From: Planctopirus ephydatiae
GTDB taxonomy: Bacteria; Planctomycetota; Planctomycetia; Planctomycetales; Planctomycetaceae
Assembly: GCF_007752345.1 (NCBI RefSeq)
Contig: NZ_CP036299.1
Coordinates: 2,495,001-2,559,000 of the forward strand
Length of the DNA stretch: 64,000 nt
Direction of reading: 5' to 3'
Positions 7,812-16,169 of this stretch are shown here, piece after piece (position 1 is the stretch's first letter; each line of letters opens with the position of its first letter). The notes beneath the pieces were generated by a model. The model did not search any database. It was not told the DNA's origin and saw only the letters and a program-made list of their open reading frames with translations. Position numbers and translations under genes: made by a program.

Positions 7812-8453
7812 ATGGTTGATGGTCAGAGATCTTCAAGTGACGGTGATGCTCTTGCAAAAAACCAGGATGAGGCATTTCGCTCGTGGGAGAAACTTCTCAA
7901 TCCCGAGATACTTCGCAAAAACCTGATCGCGTCGTCTCTTTTTCTATCCGGATACGAGATTCTTCAATCATCGATCATCGACCACATTCGAGACTTTTTC
8001 TGCGACGACTTTTCTTTAGGAGAACCTACAAAGTCGAAGAAGTACCATGATGTTTGTCTAAGTTTAGACAAGAGCCCAGTACGCGCATCATTGATGTGGT
8101 TAAAGCAGATGGACATAGTCGATGACACAGATATTGCGTTCGTGGATGAACTAAGACGTCATCGAAATGATATCGCTCATGAGCTTCCTAGGATTCTGGA
8201 GACACATCACGCTGAAGTGAATATTCAGCTGCTTCAGCAAATCTACTTGCTTGTTTCCAAGATAGATCGCTGGTGGATCCGAGAAGTTGAGATGTCTGTG
8301 AATCCTGACTTTGATGGTATCGAAGCGTCAGATGAAGAAATTACCTCGGGAAACATGGTACTTATCCAGGTGATGCATCTTGTGGCTATGGGGGAAGACT
8401 CGGGCACCATCTGGAGAGAGTTTCAAGATTATTTCAATAAGCATAAGGCTTGA
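7812..8453 (+). CDS. HEPN-like protein, possible defence moron
   Basis: 213 residues from the ATG at 7812, with GGAGGGA nine bases upstream. It is mostly helical and has no membrane segment. The sequence RRHRNDIAHELPR contains R118-x4-H123, the Rx4-6H pair found at the active site of HEPN ribonucleases. Other HEPN-like family features cannot be verified by eye. Low GC, phage location and pairing with a tail-anchored partner suggest an accessory gene expressed from the prophage, perhaps abortive infection or toxin-like. This is inference; the motif alone also occurs in inactive HEPN proteins. Confidence 0.5.
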   Translation: MVDGQRSSSDGDALAKNQDEAFRSWEKLLNPEILRKNLIASSLFLSGYEILQSSIIDHIRDFFCDDFSLGEPTKSKKYHDVCLSLDKSPVRASLMWLKQMDIVDDTDIAFVDELRRHRNDIAHELPRILETHHAEVNIQLLQQIYLLVSKIDRWWIREVEMSVNPDFDGIEASDEEITSGNMVLIQVMHLVAMGEDSGTIWREFQDYFNKHKA

Positions 8454-8496
8454 TATTCTCCTAGTTCCACCCTTGGAACTTTCTCCCCCTTCTCCC

Positions 8497-8515
8497 TGAT
8501 TTCCCTCGAAATCAC
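8497..8515. repeat. Island palindrome P3
   Basis: TGATTTC-CCTC-GAAATCA with perfect 7-bp arms, 44 bases after the HEPN-like gene and 82 bases before the head genes. The copy GCGCAAGCGCC at 8530-8540 follows. No U-run is present, so it is not a standard terminator. Confidence 0.65.
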
Positions 8516-8596
8516 TCTTGATCCGTTTTGCGCAAGCGCCACCCTGCAAGCCTGAATCACGCCCGACCGGACGGATAGGCTCGCAGGGAAGCGAAC

Positions 8597-8803
8597 ATGC
8601 CCGACGATACACCGGATCTTTCTGACCGCATTGCTGAGGTCGCGCAGGGACCCGCGCAGGCCTCCGATGCGGCGGGCTCGATGCAGCAGCACAATCCCAA
8701 GGATCTGATCGAGGTCGACAAGTATCTCGCTCAGAAGAAGGCTGCCAGGCGTAAGCTGGGCGGGCTGCGGATCTTCAAGTTCCGGCCACCAGGAGCAGCC
8801 TGA
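8597..8803 (+). CDS. Head-tail connector protein, gpW-like
   Basis: 68 residues, the same size as lambda gpW and in the same place, between terminase and portal. The core DLIEVDKYLAQKKAARRKLG followed by LRIFKFRPPGAA matches the helical, basic pattern of gpW-type proteins. It would sit under the portal to stabilise packaged DNA. GGGAA precedes the ATG by six bases, and the stop overlaps the portal start (TGATG). Confidence 0.65.
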   Translation: MPDDTPDLSDRIAEVAQGPAQASDAAGSMQQHNPKDLIEVDKYLAQKKAARRKLGGLRIFKFRPPGAA

Positions 8804-10305
8804 TGGCCACCATTCTCGATGCCTTCGGGCGTCCCTTCTCCAGTGACGGCAAAGCCACGCATGATGCCGTGCGTGCGAGTAGTCGCGCGTACGTTCAACG
8901 CCAGCAGAGTAATGTTCGCGCCCGTTACGACGCCGCCGAGATGACCCCCGACAACATGCGGCACTGGCGGATGGCGGACGGTCTTTCCGCTGATGCCGCC
9001 AATTCCGCCGGCGTGCGGCGCATTCTAAGGAACCGTGCTCGTCACGAGATCTTCAACAACTCCTATCTGCGGGGGATGACCCGCACGCTGGCCAATGATG
9101 TCATCGGTTCCGGCCCGCGGCTGCAGATCCACCACGAAGACAAGAACATCGCCGCCCAGGTGGAGGCTCTCTTTGCCCAGTGGTCGATGATGATCCGCCT
9201 CGGCCCCAAAATGCGGACGATGCGGCTGGCACAGTGCCAGGATGGCGAAGGGATTTCGGTCATCAAGAACAACGGGGGCCTGCCTGGGATCCAGCTCGAT
9301 CTGCAACCGATCGAAGCCGAGATGCTGACGACGCCCTTCCTGCAGCCGTTGACGATCAATCAGGTCGATGGCCTCGAATTCGACGAATGTGGGAACGTCG
9401 TCGCCTACAACATCCTCAAGCGGCATCCCGGCGATACCTTCAGTTATTCGGCGACGATGGAGCATGACACGCTGGCGGCCGGTTATGTCTCCCACATCTT
9501 CCATGTCGAACGCCCGGGCCAGCATCGAGGCCTCCCCGAAATCATGTCCTCGCTTCCCCTTGGAGCCATGATGCGGCGGTACACGCTGGCCGTCGTCCAG
9601 GCCGCCGAAACCGCCGCCAACCTTTCTGCCATCATGGAAACGGCCGGGGCGGTCGATGACCCGGCCGAGTCGGACGATGACCCGTTCACGACCATTGAGA
9701 TGGAACGCGGCATGCTGATGCGGCTGCCGGAAGGCTGGAAGATCAACCAGCTCAAGGCCGAGCAGCCCACCAGCCTCTATGGCGATTTCAAAACCCATCT
9801 CCTCTGTGAGCAGGCCCGTCCCCTTTCGATGCCCAAGAACATCGCGCTGGGGGATTCGTCGGGTTACAACTATTCCAGCGGGCGGCTCGATCATCAGGTC
9901 TACTACAAAACCTGTGACATGGATCGCTCTGATTACGAGCTGATGCTCCTGGAACCCCTCTTACGGATGTGGACGCGGGAAGCCCGGCTGCTGCGGCTGA
10001 TTCCGTACGGTCTCACCTTTGAGCGGCTGCCGCACACCTGGCAGTGGGATCCGTATGAAGACATCGATCCCGCCAAGACGGCGGATGCCATCGAACGGGA
10101 ACTGCGGCTGGGTCTGACGACGTTGCCGCGTGAATACGCGAAGCGGGGTCTCGATTTCGAGCGAGAGCTGGAGAAGCAGGCCAAGGCCCTGGCAATGACC
10201 ACCGAGGCTCTCCGGGCCCGGATTGCGGACGTGATTTATGCAACGGCCGCCCGGCCAGTGGCCCCACAACCGGAAGGAGCACCCAATGCCCGCCAAGCTG
10301 CGTAA
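8803..10305 (+). CDS. Phage portal protein (lambda type)
   Basis: 500 residues, normal for the lambda family. It contains the characteristic WRMADGLSADAANS, RRILRNRARHEIFNNSYLRG and ANDVIGSGPRLQ near the N-terminus, and IALGDSSGYNYSSGRLDHQVYY in the C-terminal half. Twelve copies normally form the ring through which DNA enters the prohead. It overlaps the protease-capsid gene by 20 bases, so translation is probably coupled. Confidence 0.9.
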   Translation: MATILDAFGRPFSSDGKATHDAVRASSRAYVQRQQSNVRARYDAAEMTPDNMRHWRMADGLSADAANSAGVRRILRNRARHEIFNNSYLRGMTRTLANDVIGSGPRLQIHHEDKNIAAQVEALFAQWSMMIRLGPKMRTMRLAQCQDGEGISVIKNNGGLPGIQLDLQPIEAEMLTTPFLQPLTINQVDGLEFDECGNVVAYNILKRHPGDTFSYSATMEHDTLAAGYVSHIFHVERPGQHRGLPEIMSSLPLGAMMRRYTLAVVQAAETAANLSAIMETAGAVDDPAESDDDPFTTIEMERGMLMRLPEGWKINQLKAEQPTSLYGDFKTHLLCEQARPLSMPKNIALGDSSGYNYSSGRLDHQVYYKTCDMDRSDYELMLLEPLLRMWTREARLLRLIPYGLTFERLPHTWQWDPYEDIDPAKTADAIERELRLGLTTLPREYAKRGLDFERELEKQAKALAMTTEALRARIADVIYATAARPVAPQPEGAPNARQAA

Positions 10306-12499
10306 ACGCCAGCCAGCCAGGACTTCCCAGGTCAATGCCAGAAAGGGCCAGATCTCTTTCCGGGCCAGATCCACGGGAAGGCCGGTCAAGTTCACGGCCG
10401 AGGGTGGGGAGAACTCTCTCCCGCGCTTCGAGATGGAAGCCTACACCGGCAGCCGACTTCTCCTGGCCGAATTCGATCTGCCAGTCGTGATCGATCTGCA
10501 GGGGCTGTCGATCAAGTCGCAACAGCGACCGATGCTGCGAAGTCATGACCACGACCGCGTTGTGGGTCATTCCACGAAGATTGTGGCGTCTGAAACGAAT
10601 CTGGTGGTCTCGGGAATCATCTCGGGAGCGGGCCAGGATGCGATTGAAGTCCGCGACTCGGGACGCAATGGCTTCCCCTGGGAGGCCTCAATTGGAGCCT
10701 GTGCATTCTGGGCCCATATCGAAGAGATCGCCGAAGGGGAGCAAGTGGTGGTGAATGGCCAGACCTTCGAGGGGCCGCTCTATGTGGCCCGGAAGTCGAG
10801 TCTGGATGAAGTGAGTTTTGTGGCACTGGGGGCGGACGAAGGCGGCGCCTCCGCCAAAGTGATTGGATCCGCCGCAGGGAAAGGAATCCCCATGACTTTT
10901 GAAGAATGGCTCGCCTCGCTTGGGATCGATCCCAATGCACTGACAGAAGACGGTCGCGCCAAGCTGCAGCAGACCTACAACGCCGAAATGCAGGCGGAAG
11001 GTGCCGAAGGCGACGAGGGCAACCTCGAAGGCGAAGGGACCGAAGGCCAGGAAGGCGAAGAAGAAGAAAAACCGGTCGCTGCCCGGCGCAAGGGAGCGAA
11101 CGTCAAAGCCAAGGGCCGTCAGGCAAAGGTGAAAGCCAAGGCCGCCGGCTCCAGCACGTTCGAACAACGACGTGCCAAGACGACACTGACCGCTGGCCTC
11201 AACCGGGTGAACCGGGTCTATGCCGCCAACGAGAAGCGGATCAACGCGATCCGCCAGATCTGTGGCAGTAAGCATGCCGCGATTGCCGCGAAGGCGATTG
11301 AAGAGAACTGGTCTGCCGACCGGACGGAACTGGCCGTGATGCGGGCAGAACGACCCAAGGGCGCGTCTCCCCATGCCAGCGGCCGGGGTGGCTACGACTC
11401 CAACGCGGTCATCAAGGCGGCGCTGTGTAAGACACTCCGCCTCGACTCGGTCGAGAAGGAGTTCAAGCCCGAGATTCTCGAAGCCGCCGACAAGAAGTAC
11501 CGGCGGGGCATTGGCCTCCAGGAACTCTGCCTCGATGCCGCTCGCGCCAATGGCTACGAAGGAACTCGCTTCCGTGGCTACGAGCAAGCTGTGATGAAGG
11601 CAGCCTTCTCGACCAGCGAGCTGAGCGACATCTTCATGGATGTGGCCAACAAGTTCGTGCGGGAGGCATTCCTGCACGTCGATCAGTCATGGCGAGAGAT
11701 TGCCGCGATCAAGTCCGTGACCGACTTCAAGACGATTCATGGTGTCCGCCTGGTCGATGATCTGAAGTTCGAGAAGCTGGGGCGTGGCCAGAAGATCAAG
11801 CATGGTTCACTCTCGGATGAGACCTACACCAACCGGGCTGAGACCTTTGCCAGGATCCTCACTGTCGATCGACAGGATCTGATCAACGACAGCATGTCGG
11901 CCCTGCAGGATGTCACCAAGCTGCTCGGCCGGGGCGGGGCTCAGGCTCTCAATGAAGTCTTTTGGACTTGCTGGAACAACAACAGCAACTTCTTCAAGAC
12001 CGCCAACGGGAACATCCTCACGGGGGCCGGTTCGGTCTTTTCGGTCGATGCGTTGACGGCTGCCGAAACCCTGATGAACACCCGCAAGCACTTGAAGACC
12101 AAGGCTCTCCTGGGAATCACTCCCAAGGTCTTGCTGGTACCGCCTGGAGTGGAAACGCCTGCCCGCCAGTTGCTGAACTCCAGCGAGCTGCGGGACACGG
12201 GGGCCGATAAGAAATTCGGCACAGCCAACCCCCATGCCGGGAAGTACAACAAGACCCCCGTCATGAGCCCTTACCTGGCGGATACGACTCTGGGTGGCAG
12301 TACCACCGCCTGGTACCTGCTCGCCGATCCGAAGGATATTCCGGCCGTCGAGGTCGTGTTCCTCAATGGCCAGGAACAACCGGTTATCGAGCAGGTGGAA
12401 CTGGCTCCCGATTCTCTCGGCTTCGGGATGCGGGGTTACTACGACCTCGGCGTCGCTCTGGCCGATCACTACGCCGGCATGAAGAACGCCGGGGCCTGA
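10286..12499 (+). CDS. Prohead protease-scaffold-major capsid fusion
   Basis: 737 residues from the ATG at 10286, preceded by GGAAGGAG. Residues 1-190 look like a U35 prohead protease, with His87 in RSHDHD and Ser135 in EASIGA as the likely catalytic pair. Residues 237-262 are highly acidic and 263-290 highly basic, as expected for a scaffold or delta segment. From about 440 on it resembles Mu gpT-type/HK97-fold major heads (GRGGAQALNEVFWTCW, LLVPPGVE, then a C-terminal GMRGYYDLGVALADHYA). In most phages these are two genes. One polypeptide implies every capsid subunit brings its own protease and scaffold, removed during maturation. Confidence 0.85.
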   Translation: MPAKLRKRQPARTSQVNARKGQISFRARSTGRPVKFTAEGGENSLPRFEMEAYTGSRLLLAEFDLPVVIDLQGLSIKSQQRPMLRSHDHDRVVGHSTKIVASETNLVVSGIISGAGQDAIEVRDSGRNGFPWEASIGACAFWAHIEEIAEGEQVVVNGQTFEGPLYVARKSSLDEVSFVALGADEGGASAKVIGSAAGKGIPMTFEEWLASLGIDPNALTEDGRAKLQQTYNAEMQAEGAEGDEGNLEGEGTEGQEGEEEEKPVAARRKGANVKAKGRQAKVKAKAAGSSTFEQRRAKTTLTAGLNRVNRVYAANEKRINAIRQICGSKHAAIAAKAIEENWSADRTELAVMRAERPKGASPHASGRGGYDSNAVIKAALCKTLRLDSVEKEFKPEILEAADKKYRRGIGLQELCLDAARANGYEGTRFRGYEQAVMKAAFSTSELSDIFMDVANKFVREAFLHVDQSWREIAAIKSVTDFKTIHGVRLVDDLKFEKLGRGQKIKHGSLSDETYTNRAETFARILTVDRQDLINDSMSALQDVTKLLGRGGAQALNEVFWTCWNNNSNFFKTANGNILTGAGSVFSVDALTAAETLMNTRKHLKTKALLGITPKVLLVPPGVETPARQLLNSSELRDTGADKKFGTANPHAGKYNKTPVMSPYLADTTLGGSTTAWYLLADPKDIPAVEVVFLNGQEQPVIEQVELAPDSLGFGMRGYYDLGVALADHYAGMKNAGA

Positions 12500-12525
12500 T
12501 CACTGTTCGTAACTACCTGTGAGAA

Positions 12526-12562
12526 GGGGGAGCCATGTCCGTTTCGGCGGCATGGCTCCCCC
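12526..12562 (+). terminator. Strong hairpin after the capsid gene
   Basis: GGGGGAGCCATG (12526-12537) pairs perfectly over 12 bp with CATGGCTCCCCC (12551-12562). It starts 27 bases after the capsid stop. Without a U-run it may act as an mRNA 3'-end stabiliser or partial attenuator rather than a full terminator. Confidence 0.5.
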
Positions 12563-12632
12563 GCGATGGGTGGGTTGTCTTTGCGGTGGGTTGTCACTGT
12601 TCGAGTTCTTTACTTCTCATCAGGAGGCCACG

Positions 12633-12977
12633 ATGGCCATTGCCAAACTTCAGTCGGGCGAACCAATCGTTCTCGACCATACCCCCTCGGCCGATGTTGC
12701 GGCGGGAGCGGTGGTGGTCATTGGAAACGATGTGCGGATCGCTCATCACTCCATTGCCGCCAATCAACCCGGGGCACTCTCAGCGGGCGGGGCTGTTTAC
12801 ACCGTTCCCAAGGACACCTCGACCTTTGCGGACGGGGCCATCGTCTATTGGGACGAATCCGAGCAGAAGGCCTCCAGCTCGTCGGACTCAAACGCCAACA
12901 AGCGGATGGGAACATCCGTCGGAGCGTATGCGACCGGGGCCACCACGATGAATGTGTTGCACCTGGCCAACACGTAA
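12633..12977 (+). CDS. Capsid decoration protein, DUF2190-like
   Basis: 114 residues starting at an ATG with AGGAGG seven bases upstream. The sequence shows the small beta-barrel pattern of DUF2190 proteins: PIVLDHTPSADVAAGAVVVI, the short GALSAGGAVYTVP, and IVYWDESEQKAS. Such proteins cover or cement the capsid shell and follow the capsid gene in many phages. Its own strong ribosome site and the hairpin before it suggest that its level is set separately from the capsid. Confidence 0.75.
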   Translation: MAIAKLQSGEPIVLDHTPSADVAAGAVVVIGNDVRIAHHSIAANQPGALSAGGAVYTVPKDTSTFADGAIVYWDESEQKASSSSDSNANKRMGTSVGAYATGATTMNVLHLANT

Positions 12978-13027
12978 GCAATCAACGCGCGAGGGATTCG
13001 GCAAAGAAGAGTCCTCGTGTCGATGTG

Positions 13028-13076
13028 CCCGGCGGACGGACTTGGTTCCGACCGCCGTCTCTCCGCCGGGCTTTTT
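13028..13076 (+). terminator. Rho-independent terminator
   Basis: CCCGGCGGA (13028-13036) pairs with TCCGCCGGG (13062-13070), followed at once by CTTTTT. It lies 51 bases after the decoration gene and should end or attenuate the head transcript before the connector, lysis and tail genes. Confidence 0.7.
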
Positions 13077-13130
13077 CGTCTCACCAAAGCGTTTATTCGT
13101 CTCACCGCTCAGCATGGATGGCTGCAATTC

Positions 13131-13523
13131 ATGGGAACCAATCTGCTCAAAAACGCCCGAGCCTGGCTTGCTTCGCAGCGTGAAGAACACGCCAGCGAGT
13201 TGGTCACGTACCGGCGGGAGGAGCAGGCCCTGGAGCTGCGGGCCATGCTGAGCAGTTCGGCTCAATCAGCCCTGGCGGCCCTAGGCCTGTCGATCGAGTT
13301 CGACACGGTCCTATTCGTGTTCAAGTTCGGCCCCATCGAGAACGGTGGGCTCCCGTTTATCCCGAGGGCGGGCGACCGGATTGAGTACATCGCCAACGGC
13401 ATTCGCCGTGTGTTTCATGTCACGCCCCCTGCCGGCAGCCAGCAGGCTTATCAGTTTGCGGATGGCACCGGCCAGTCGCTCAAAGTCTCCACTGTCCTCC
13501 ACTCTTCGGAGCCTGTCCTATGA
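13131..13523 (+). CDS. Putative head-tail joining protein
   Basis: 130 residues from the ATG at 13131. Upstream in-frame codons overlap the terminator at 13028-13076 and are unlikely to be translated. A helical N-terminus (NARAWLASQREEHASELVTY) is followed by a beta-rich half with PRAGDRIEYIANGIRRVFHV and FADGTGQSLKVSTVL. Position after the capsid and decoration genes and this small-barrel pattern fit a neck or stopper protein. No close family could be named. It overlaps the next gene by four bases. Confidence 0.5.
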   Translation: MGTNLLKNARAWLASQREEHASELVTYRREEQALELRAMLSSSAQSALAALGLSIEFDTVLFVFKFGPIENGGLPFIPRAGDRIEYIANGIRRVFHVTPPAGSQQAYQFADGTGQSLKVSTVLHSSEPVL

Positions 13524-14623
13524 ATTTCCTGAAAATCCCCTCACCACCACCGATGGTGAAATCGTTCCTGCTGGGCCTGTCGGGGGCCTTGATTGCTTAT
13601 CTCGGCCAATGGCTCACCTCGACCGACTTTGGCGTTTATTCACCGCTGGTAGCCGCCTTCGCGCCCGTGCTGGTGAACTACCTCACCAAGCTCCGGAATG
13701 GAGATGGCAAGTCGGATGGCGGAGATGATGATGATAACGATGGCACTCCTGCCGCGATGCCTTCGCAACCATCCTTTCCCCTCGATCCGTTGCTGGCGAA
13801 CCCGTTCACCTTTGGTCGATCGCGTACGCATGTTCTGCCGATGGCTCCACCTGGTGTGAAGTGGTTGCCGCTGGGACTGATGGCCCTGCTGCTGTGCCTG
13901 TCGCTGGTCGGTTGTGACGAGGCGGCTGCCGGCGGTCGTCCGCCTCGAGCTGTGATTACGGGGCCCACTCGGGGAGAGCCCGGCGAGTTCCTCGAATTCT
14001 CGTCCAGGAGTTCGGAGAACTCACCCACACACGTTCGCTGGACGATCGCTCCTGAACTCAAAGGGCGGAAGCAGCTCAGCAGTACGGAGGCCACCGATAT
14101 CACGGCCGCCGGTTTCCCGGGGACATACATTCTCACGCTCTCGGTGAGCAATCAGCACGGCGTTGATACGACCTCTCGGCAATATGTCGTCGACGGCCGG
14201 CAGCCGACGCCGCCCCCCGAACCAAGGCCCGTCAATCCGGATCCGTTACCACCTGCTCCCGAGCCAGTAAAACCGGTTCCTCAGCCAGATCCACCATCCC
14301 CCTCCAAAACCTTTGGAGTGGCGTCCAAGCTCACGGCCGCCCTGAAGTCGATCAATCGGCCCAATCGAGCGAGCGATCTTTCTGGAGTGATTGGTGAGGC
14401 CCGGGCCGCCGCGAAAGCGATGGAAGCGGGCAGCCTTGATCCAACGTCAGCCATTCAGCGGCTCGCAGCGGCACTGGAGAAGCTCCCCGCCGATTACAAA
14501 CCCCTGCTCCTGGTGATCGTCTCCGAAATCAAACGGGTCTATGGCGAGGGGTTGCTCAAGACGCCCCTCGATTATGCCGCCCTGTTCCTGGAAGCCGCGA
14601 TCGCCCTCGAATCGGTGACCTGA
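13520..14623 (+). CDS. Holin-like/lipoprotein (spanin-like) fusion protein
   Basis: 367 residues. Residues 9-55 have two hydrophobic segments separated by a short polar turn and followed by KLRNGDGKSDGGDDDDNDG, like a small holin with a charged tail. Residues about 118-133 then form a second hydrophobic stretch ending in LLLCLSLVGC, a lipobox-type sequence in the middle of the protein. Beyond it lie a PKD-like beta domain (RAVITGPTRGEPGEFLEFSS), a Pro-rich stretch (PTPPPEPRPVNPDPLPPAPE) and a helical C-terminus. A peptidase gene follows. Holin, proline-rich lipoprotein and lysis enzyme together look like a lysis cassette. Whether the internal lipobox is processed, or used by internal initiation, is unknown. 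Confidence 0.5.
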   Translation: MNFLKIPSPPPMVKSFLLGLSGALIAYLGQWLTSTDFGVYSPLVAAFAPVLVNYLTKLRNGDGKSDGGDDDDNDGTPAAMPSQPSFPLDPLLANPFTFGRSRTHVLPMAPPGVKWLPLGLMALLLCLSLVGCDEAAAGGRPPRAVITGPTRGEPGEFLEFSSRSSENSPTHVRWTIAPELKGRKQLSSTEATDITAAGFPGTYILTLSVSNQHGVDTTSRQYVVDGRQPTPPPEPRPVNPDPLPPAPEPVKPVPQPDPPSPSKTFGVASKLTAALKSINRPNRASDLSGVIGEARAAAKAMEAGSLDPTSAIQRLAAALEKLPADYKPLLLVIVSEIKRVYGEGLLKTPLDYAALFLEAAIALESVT

Positions 14624-14638
14624 TTTCGCCCGAAATCA
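14621..14638. repeat. Island palindrome P4
   Basis: TGATTTCG-CC-CGAAATCA with perfect 8-bp arms. The first TGA is the stop codon of the holin/lipoprotein gene. The trailing bases CACTCGCACTGTTGAC share the CACTC continuation with P7 and P3. Confidence 0.7.
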
Positions 14639-14699
14639 CTCGCACTGTTGACCTGCATTTGTGTCTCCAATCGTCAGCCCAAGGATGGGACAGACCAAT

Positions 14700-15764
14700 A
14701 TGAACAACTGGAAACTCTGGCTCCGCATCCTACTGGCGGTTCTTTCTGTGGCCGGGGCGCTCTGCATCGCTCCCGTGATGCTCATTGCTCCCGAGCTGCG
14801 GCAAATCGCTGAAGAAAACTTCGGTCTGCCTTCCGATCACATGGAAGTGGCGGAGGCACTCCACCCGGCAGCCGGGCCATTCGTCGCCGCCGATGATGAT
14901 CCCCAGCGCAACCATGCCCGGGAACTGGCCCGCCTCGATCGAGCGGCTCTCTTTGTCGAGGGTGACCAGAAGCCGTTCCTGGCTCAATGGCCCGTCTCGA
15001 TTCAGCAGACGGGTGATTGCACCAGCTTTGCCCTGGCTCACGCGATCCGCGATCGCATCTGTGTTCAGGTGGCCGCTGGCCGACGGCAGAAAGTGGTGGA
15101 ACCGTTCCCGCCCTATCTGTACGGAGCTGCTCGGCGAAGTGTCGGGGCCCCGCACATCCCCTGCGGGAAGAATGGCTCGCATCCTTCGTATGCCGTGATT
15201 GCGTTGAAGAAGTTCGGCTTCATCACGAAGGAAGAAGCGGGGCAGCCTTACAGTGGCAGCCTGGCCGATCGCTGGGGCTGTTCGGGGCCACCGTCGGAAC
15301 TCATGCAGCTCGGTAAATCCCGGACAGGCGATTATCACCGCTGTTTGACAGCCGATGATGTCTGCCGGGCAATCTGCAACGGGTACCCGTGCCTGTGGGG
15401 GACGTCTTTTCGTCCGGCTGCCTATGAACAACGGGACGGGCGAGAAGTCACCAGTCGTGTGGGGAGCTGGGCCCATGCCATGGAGATCGTCGGGTATGAC
15501 GGCACCTGTTCGACCGATCCCGATCGCCAGTACTTCCTGGTTCGCAACAGCCACCCGCCGACCGATCACCCCGAACCGCTCGGCGACGAACCCGATTCGA
15601 GCTTCTGGATCACCCGAAAACAGCTCGAAGCCGACTTGAAGGCTCCCAACTCACGCACGCCCCCCAGTGGGGAAGTCTATGCGATCAGCGATGTCTCCGG
15701 CTTCCCGGCCGAGTCGATCGACTGGTCATCCCTCGACCGTTTGCTTAAGGATCCCGCGAAATGA
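14700..15764 (+). CDS. Papain-like (C1A) cysteine peptidase, membrane-anchored
   Basis: 354 residues from the ATG at 14700; ATG 14685 and GTG 14661 are in-frame alternatives. Residues 5-30 form one hydrophobic helix, a signal anchor. The peptidase core has Gln103 and Cys107 in QQTGDCTSFA, His259 in SWAHAMEIVGYD and Asn283 in FLVRNSHP, a complete papain-type set. Residues 341-348 are DWSSLDRL, a motif found twice more in the next protein. C1 peptidases are rare in phage late operons. It could mature virion proteins or attack the proteinaceous planctomycete envelope during lysis or entry. The next gene overlaps by four bases. Confidence 0.75.
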   Translation: MNNWKLWLRILLAVLSVAGALCIAPVMLIAPELRQIAEENFGLPSDHMEVAEALHPAAGPFVAADDDPQRNHARELARLDRAALFVEGDQKPFLAQWPVSIQQTGDCTSFALAHAIRDRICVQVAAGRRQKVVEPFPPYLYGAARRSVGAPHIPCGKNGSHPSYAVIALKKFGFITKEEAGQPYSGSLADRWGCSGPPSELMQLGKSRTGDYHRCLTADDVCRAICNGYPCLWGTSFRPAAYEQRDGREVTSRVGSWAHAMEIVGYDGTCSTDPDRQYFLVRNSHPPTDHPEPLGDEPDSSFWITRKQLEADLKAPNSRTPPSGEVYAISDVSGFPAESIDWSSLDRLLKDPAK

Positions 15765-16168
15765 ACGCCTACAAACTCCTGGCCTGGCAACTTTGTGTGC
15801 TGACGGCTCTCTGCCTGGCTCACATCACGGCTCCGGCAGCCGCCAATGAAGTGGACTTCGCCGCTCTCGATCGACTCGTGGCCCAACCATCTCCGGCGGC
15901 CGCCGCTTCGCCCGTGGCTTGTCTCGATGCGTTGTGTGACTGCACACCGACCGACTTCTCGGCCCTTGATCGACTGGCGGCCCGGCTGAACGCGAAACCT
16001 TCACCAGGTCAACCGGCTGCCGTGGCTCCTGCCGAGAAACCCGCGGCCACCACTCCGGCCCGCACGCCCCCGCAGGCCTCGACCACCTCCAAGGCTCCAG
16101 CCACCCGGCAGCCGCGCCTGGTGAGGTACTGCGATGGCCGCCAGTGCTTTTACTACTGGTCTTACTGA
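15761..16168 (+). CDS. Exported small protein with repeated DF-x-x-LDRL motif
   Basis: 135 residues, translationally coupled (ATGA) to the C1 peptidase. A signal peptide ends near residue 28 (APAAANE). The mature part has DFAALDRL at 32-39 and DFSALDRL at 65-72, close copies of the peptidase's C-terminal DWSSLDRL. Between them is a Cys-rich stretch (ACLDALCDCTP). A Pro/Ala/Thr-rich linker and a C-terminal VRYCDGRQCFYYWSY follow. The shared motif and coupling suggest a partner, propeptide-like regulator or substrate of the peptidase. No family is known. Confidence 0.6.
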   Translation: MNAYKLLAWQLCVLTALCLAHITAPAAANEVDFAALDRLVAQPSPAAAASPVACLDALCDCTPTDFSALDRLAARLNAKPSPGQPAAVAPAEKPAATTPARTPPQASTTSKAPATRQPRLVRYCDGRQCFYYWSY

Positions 16169-16169
16169 G

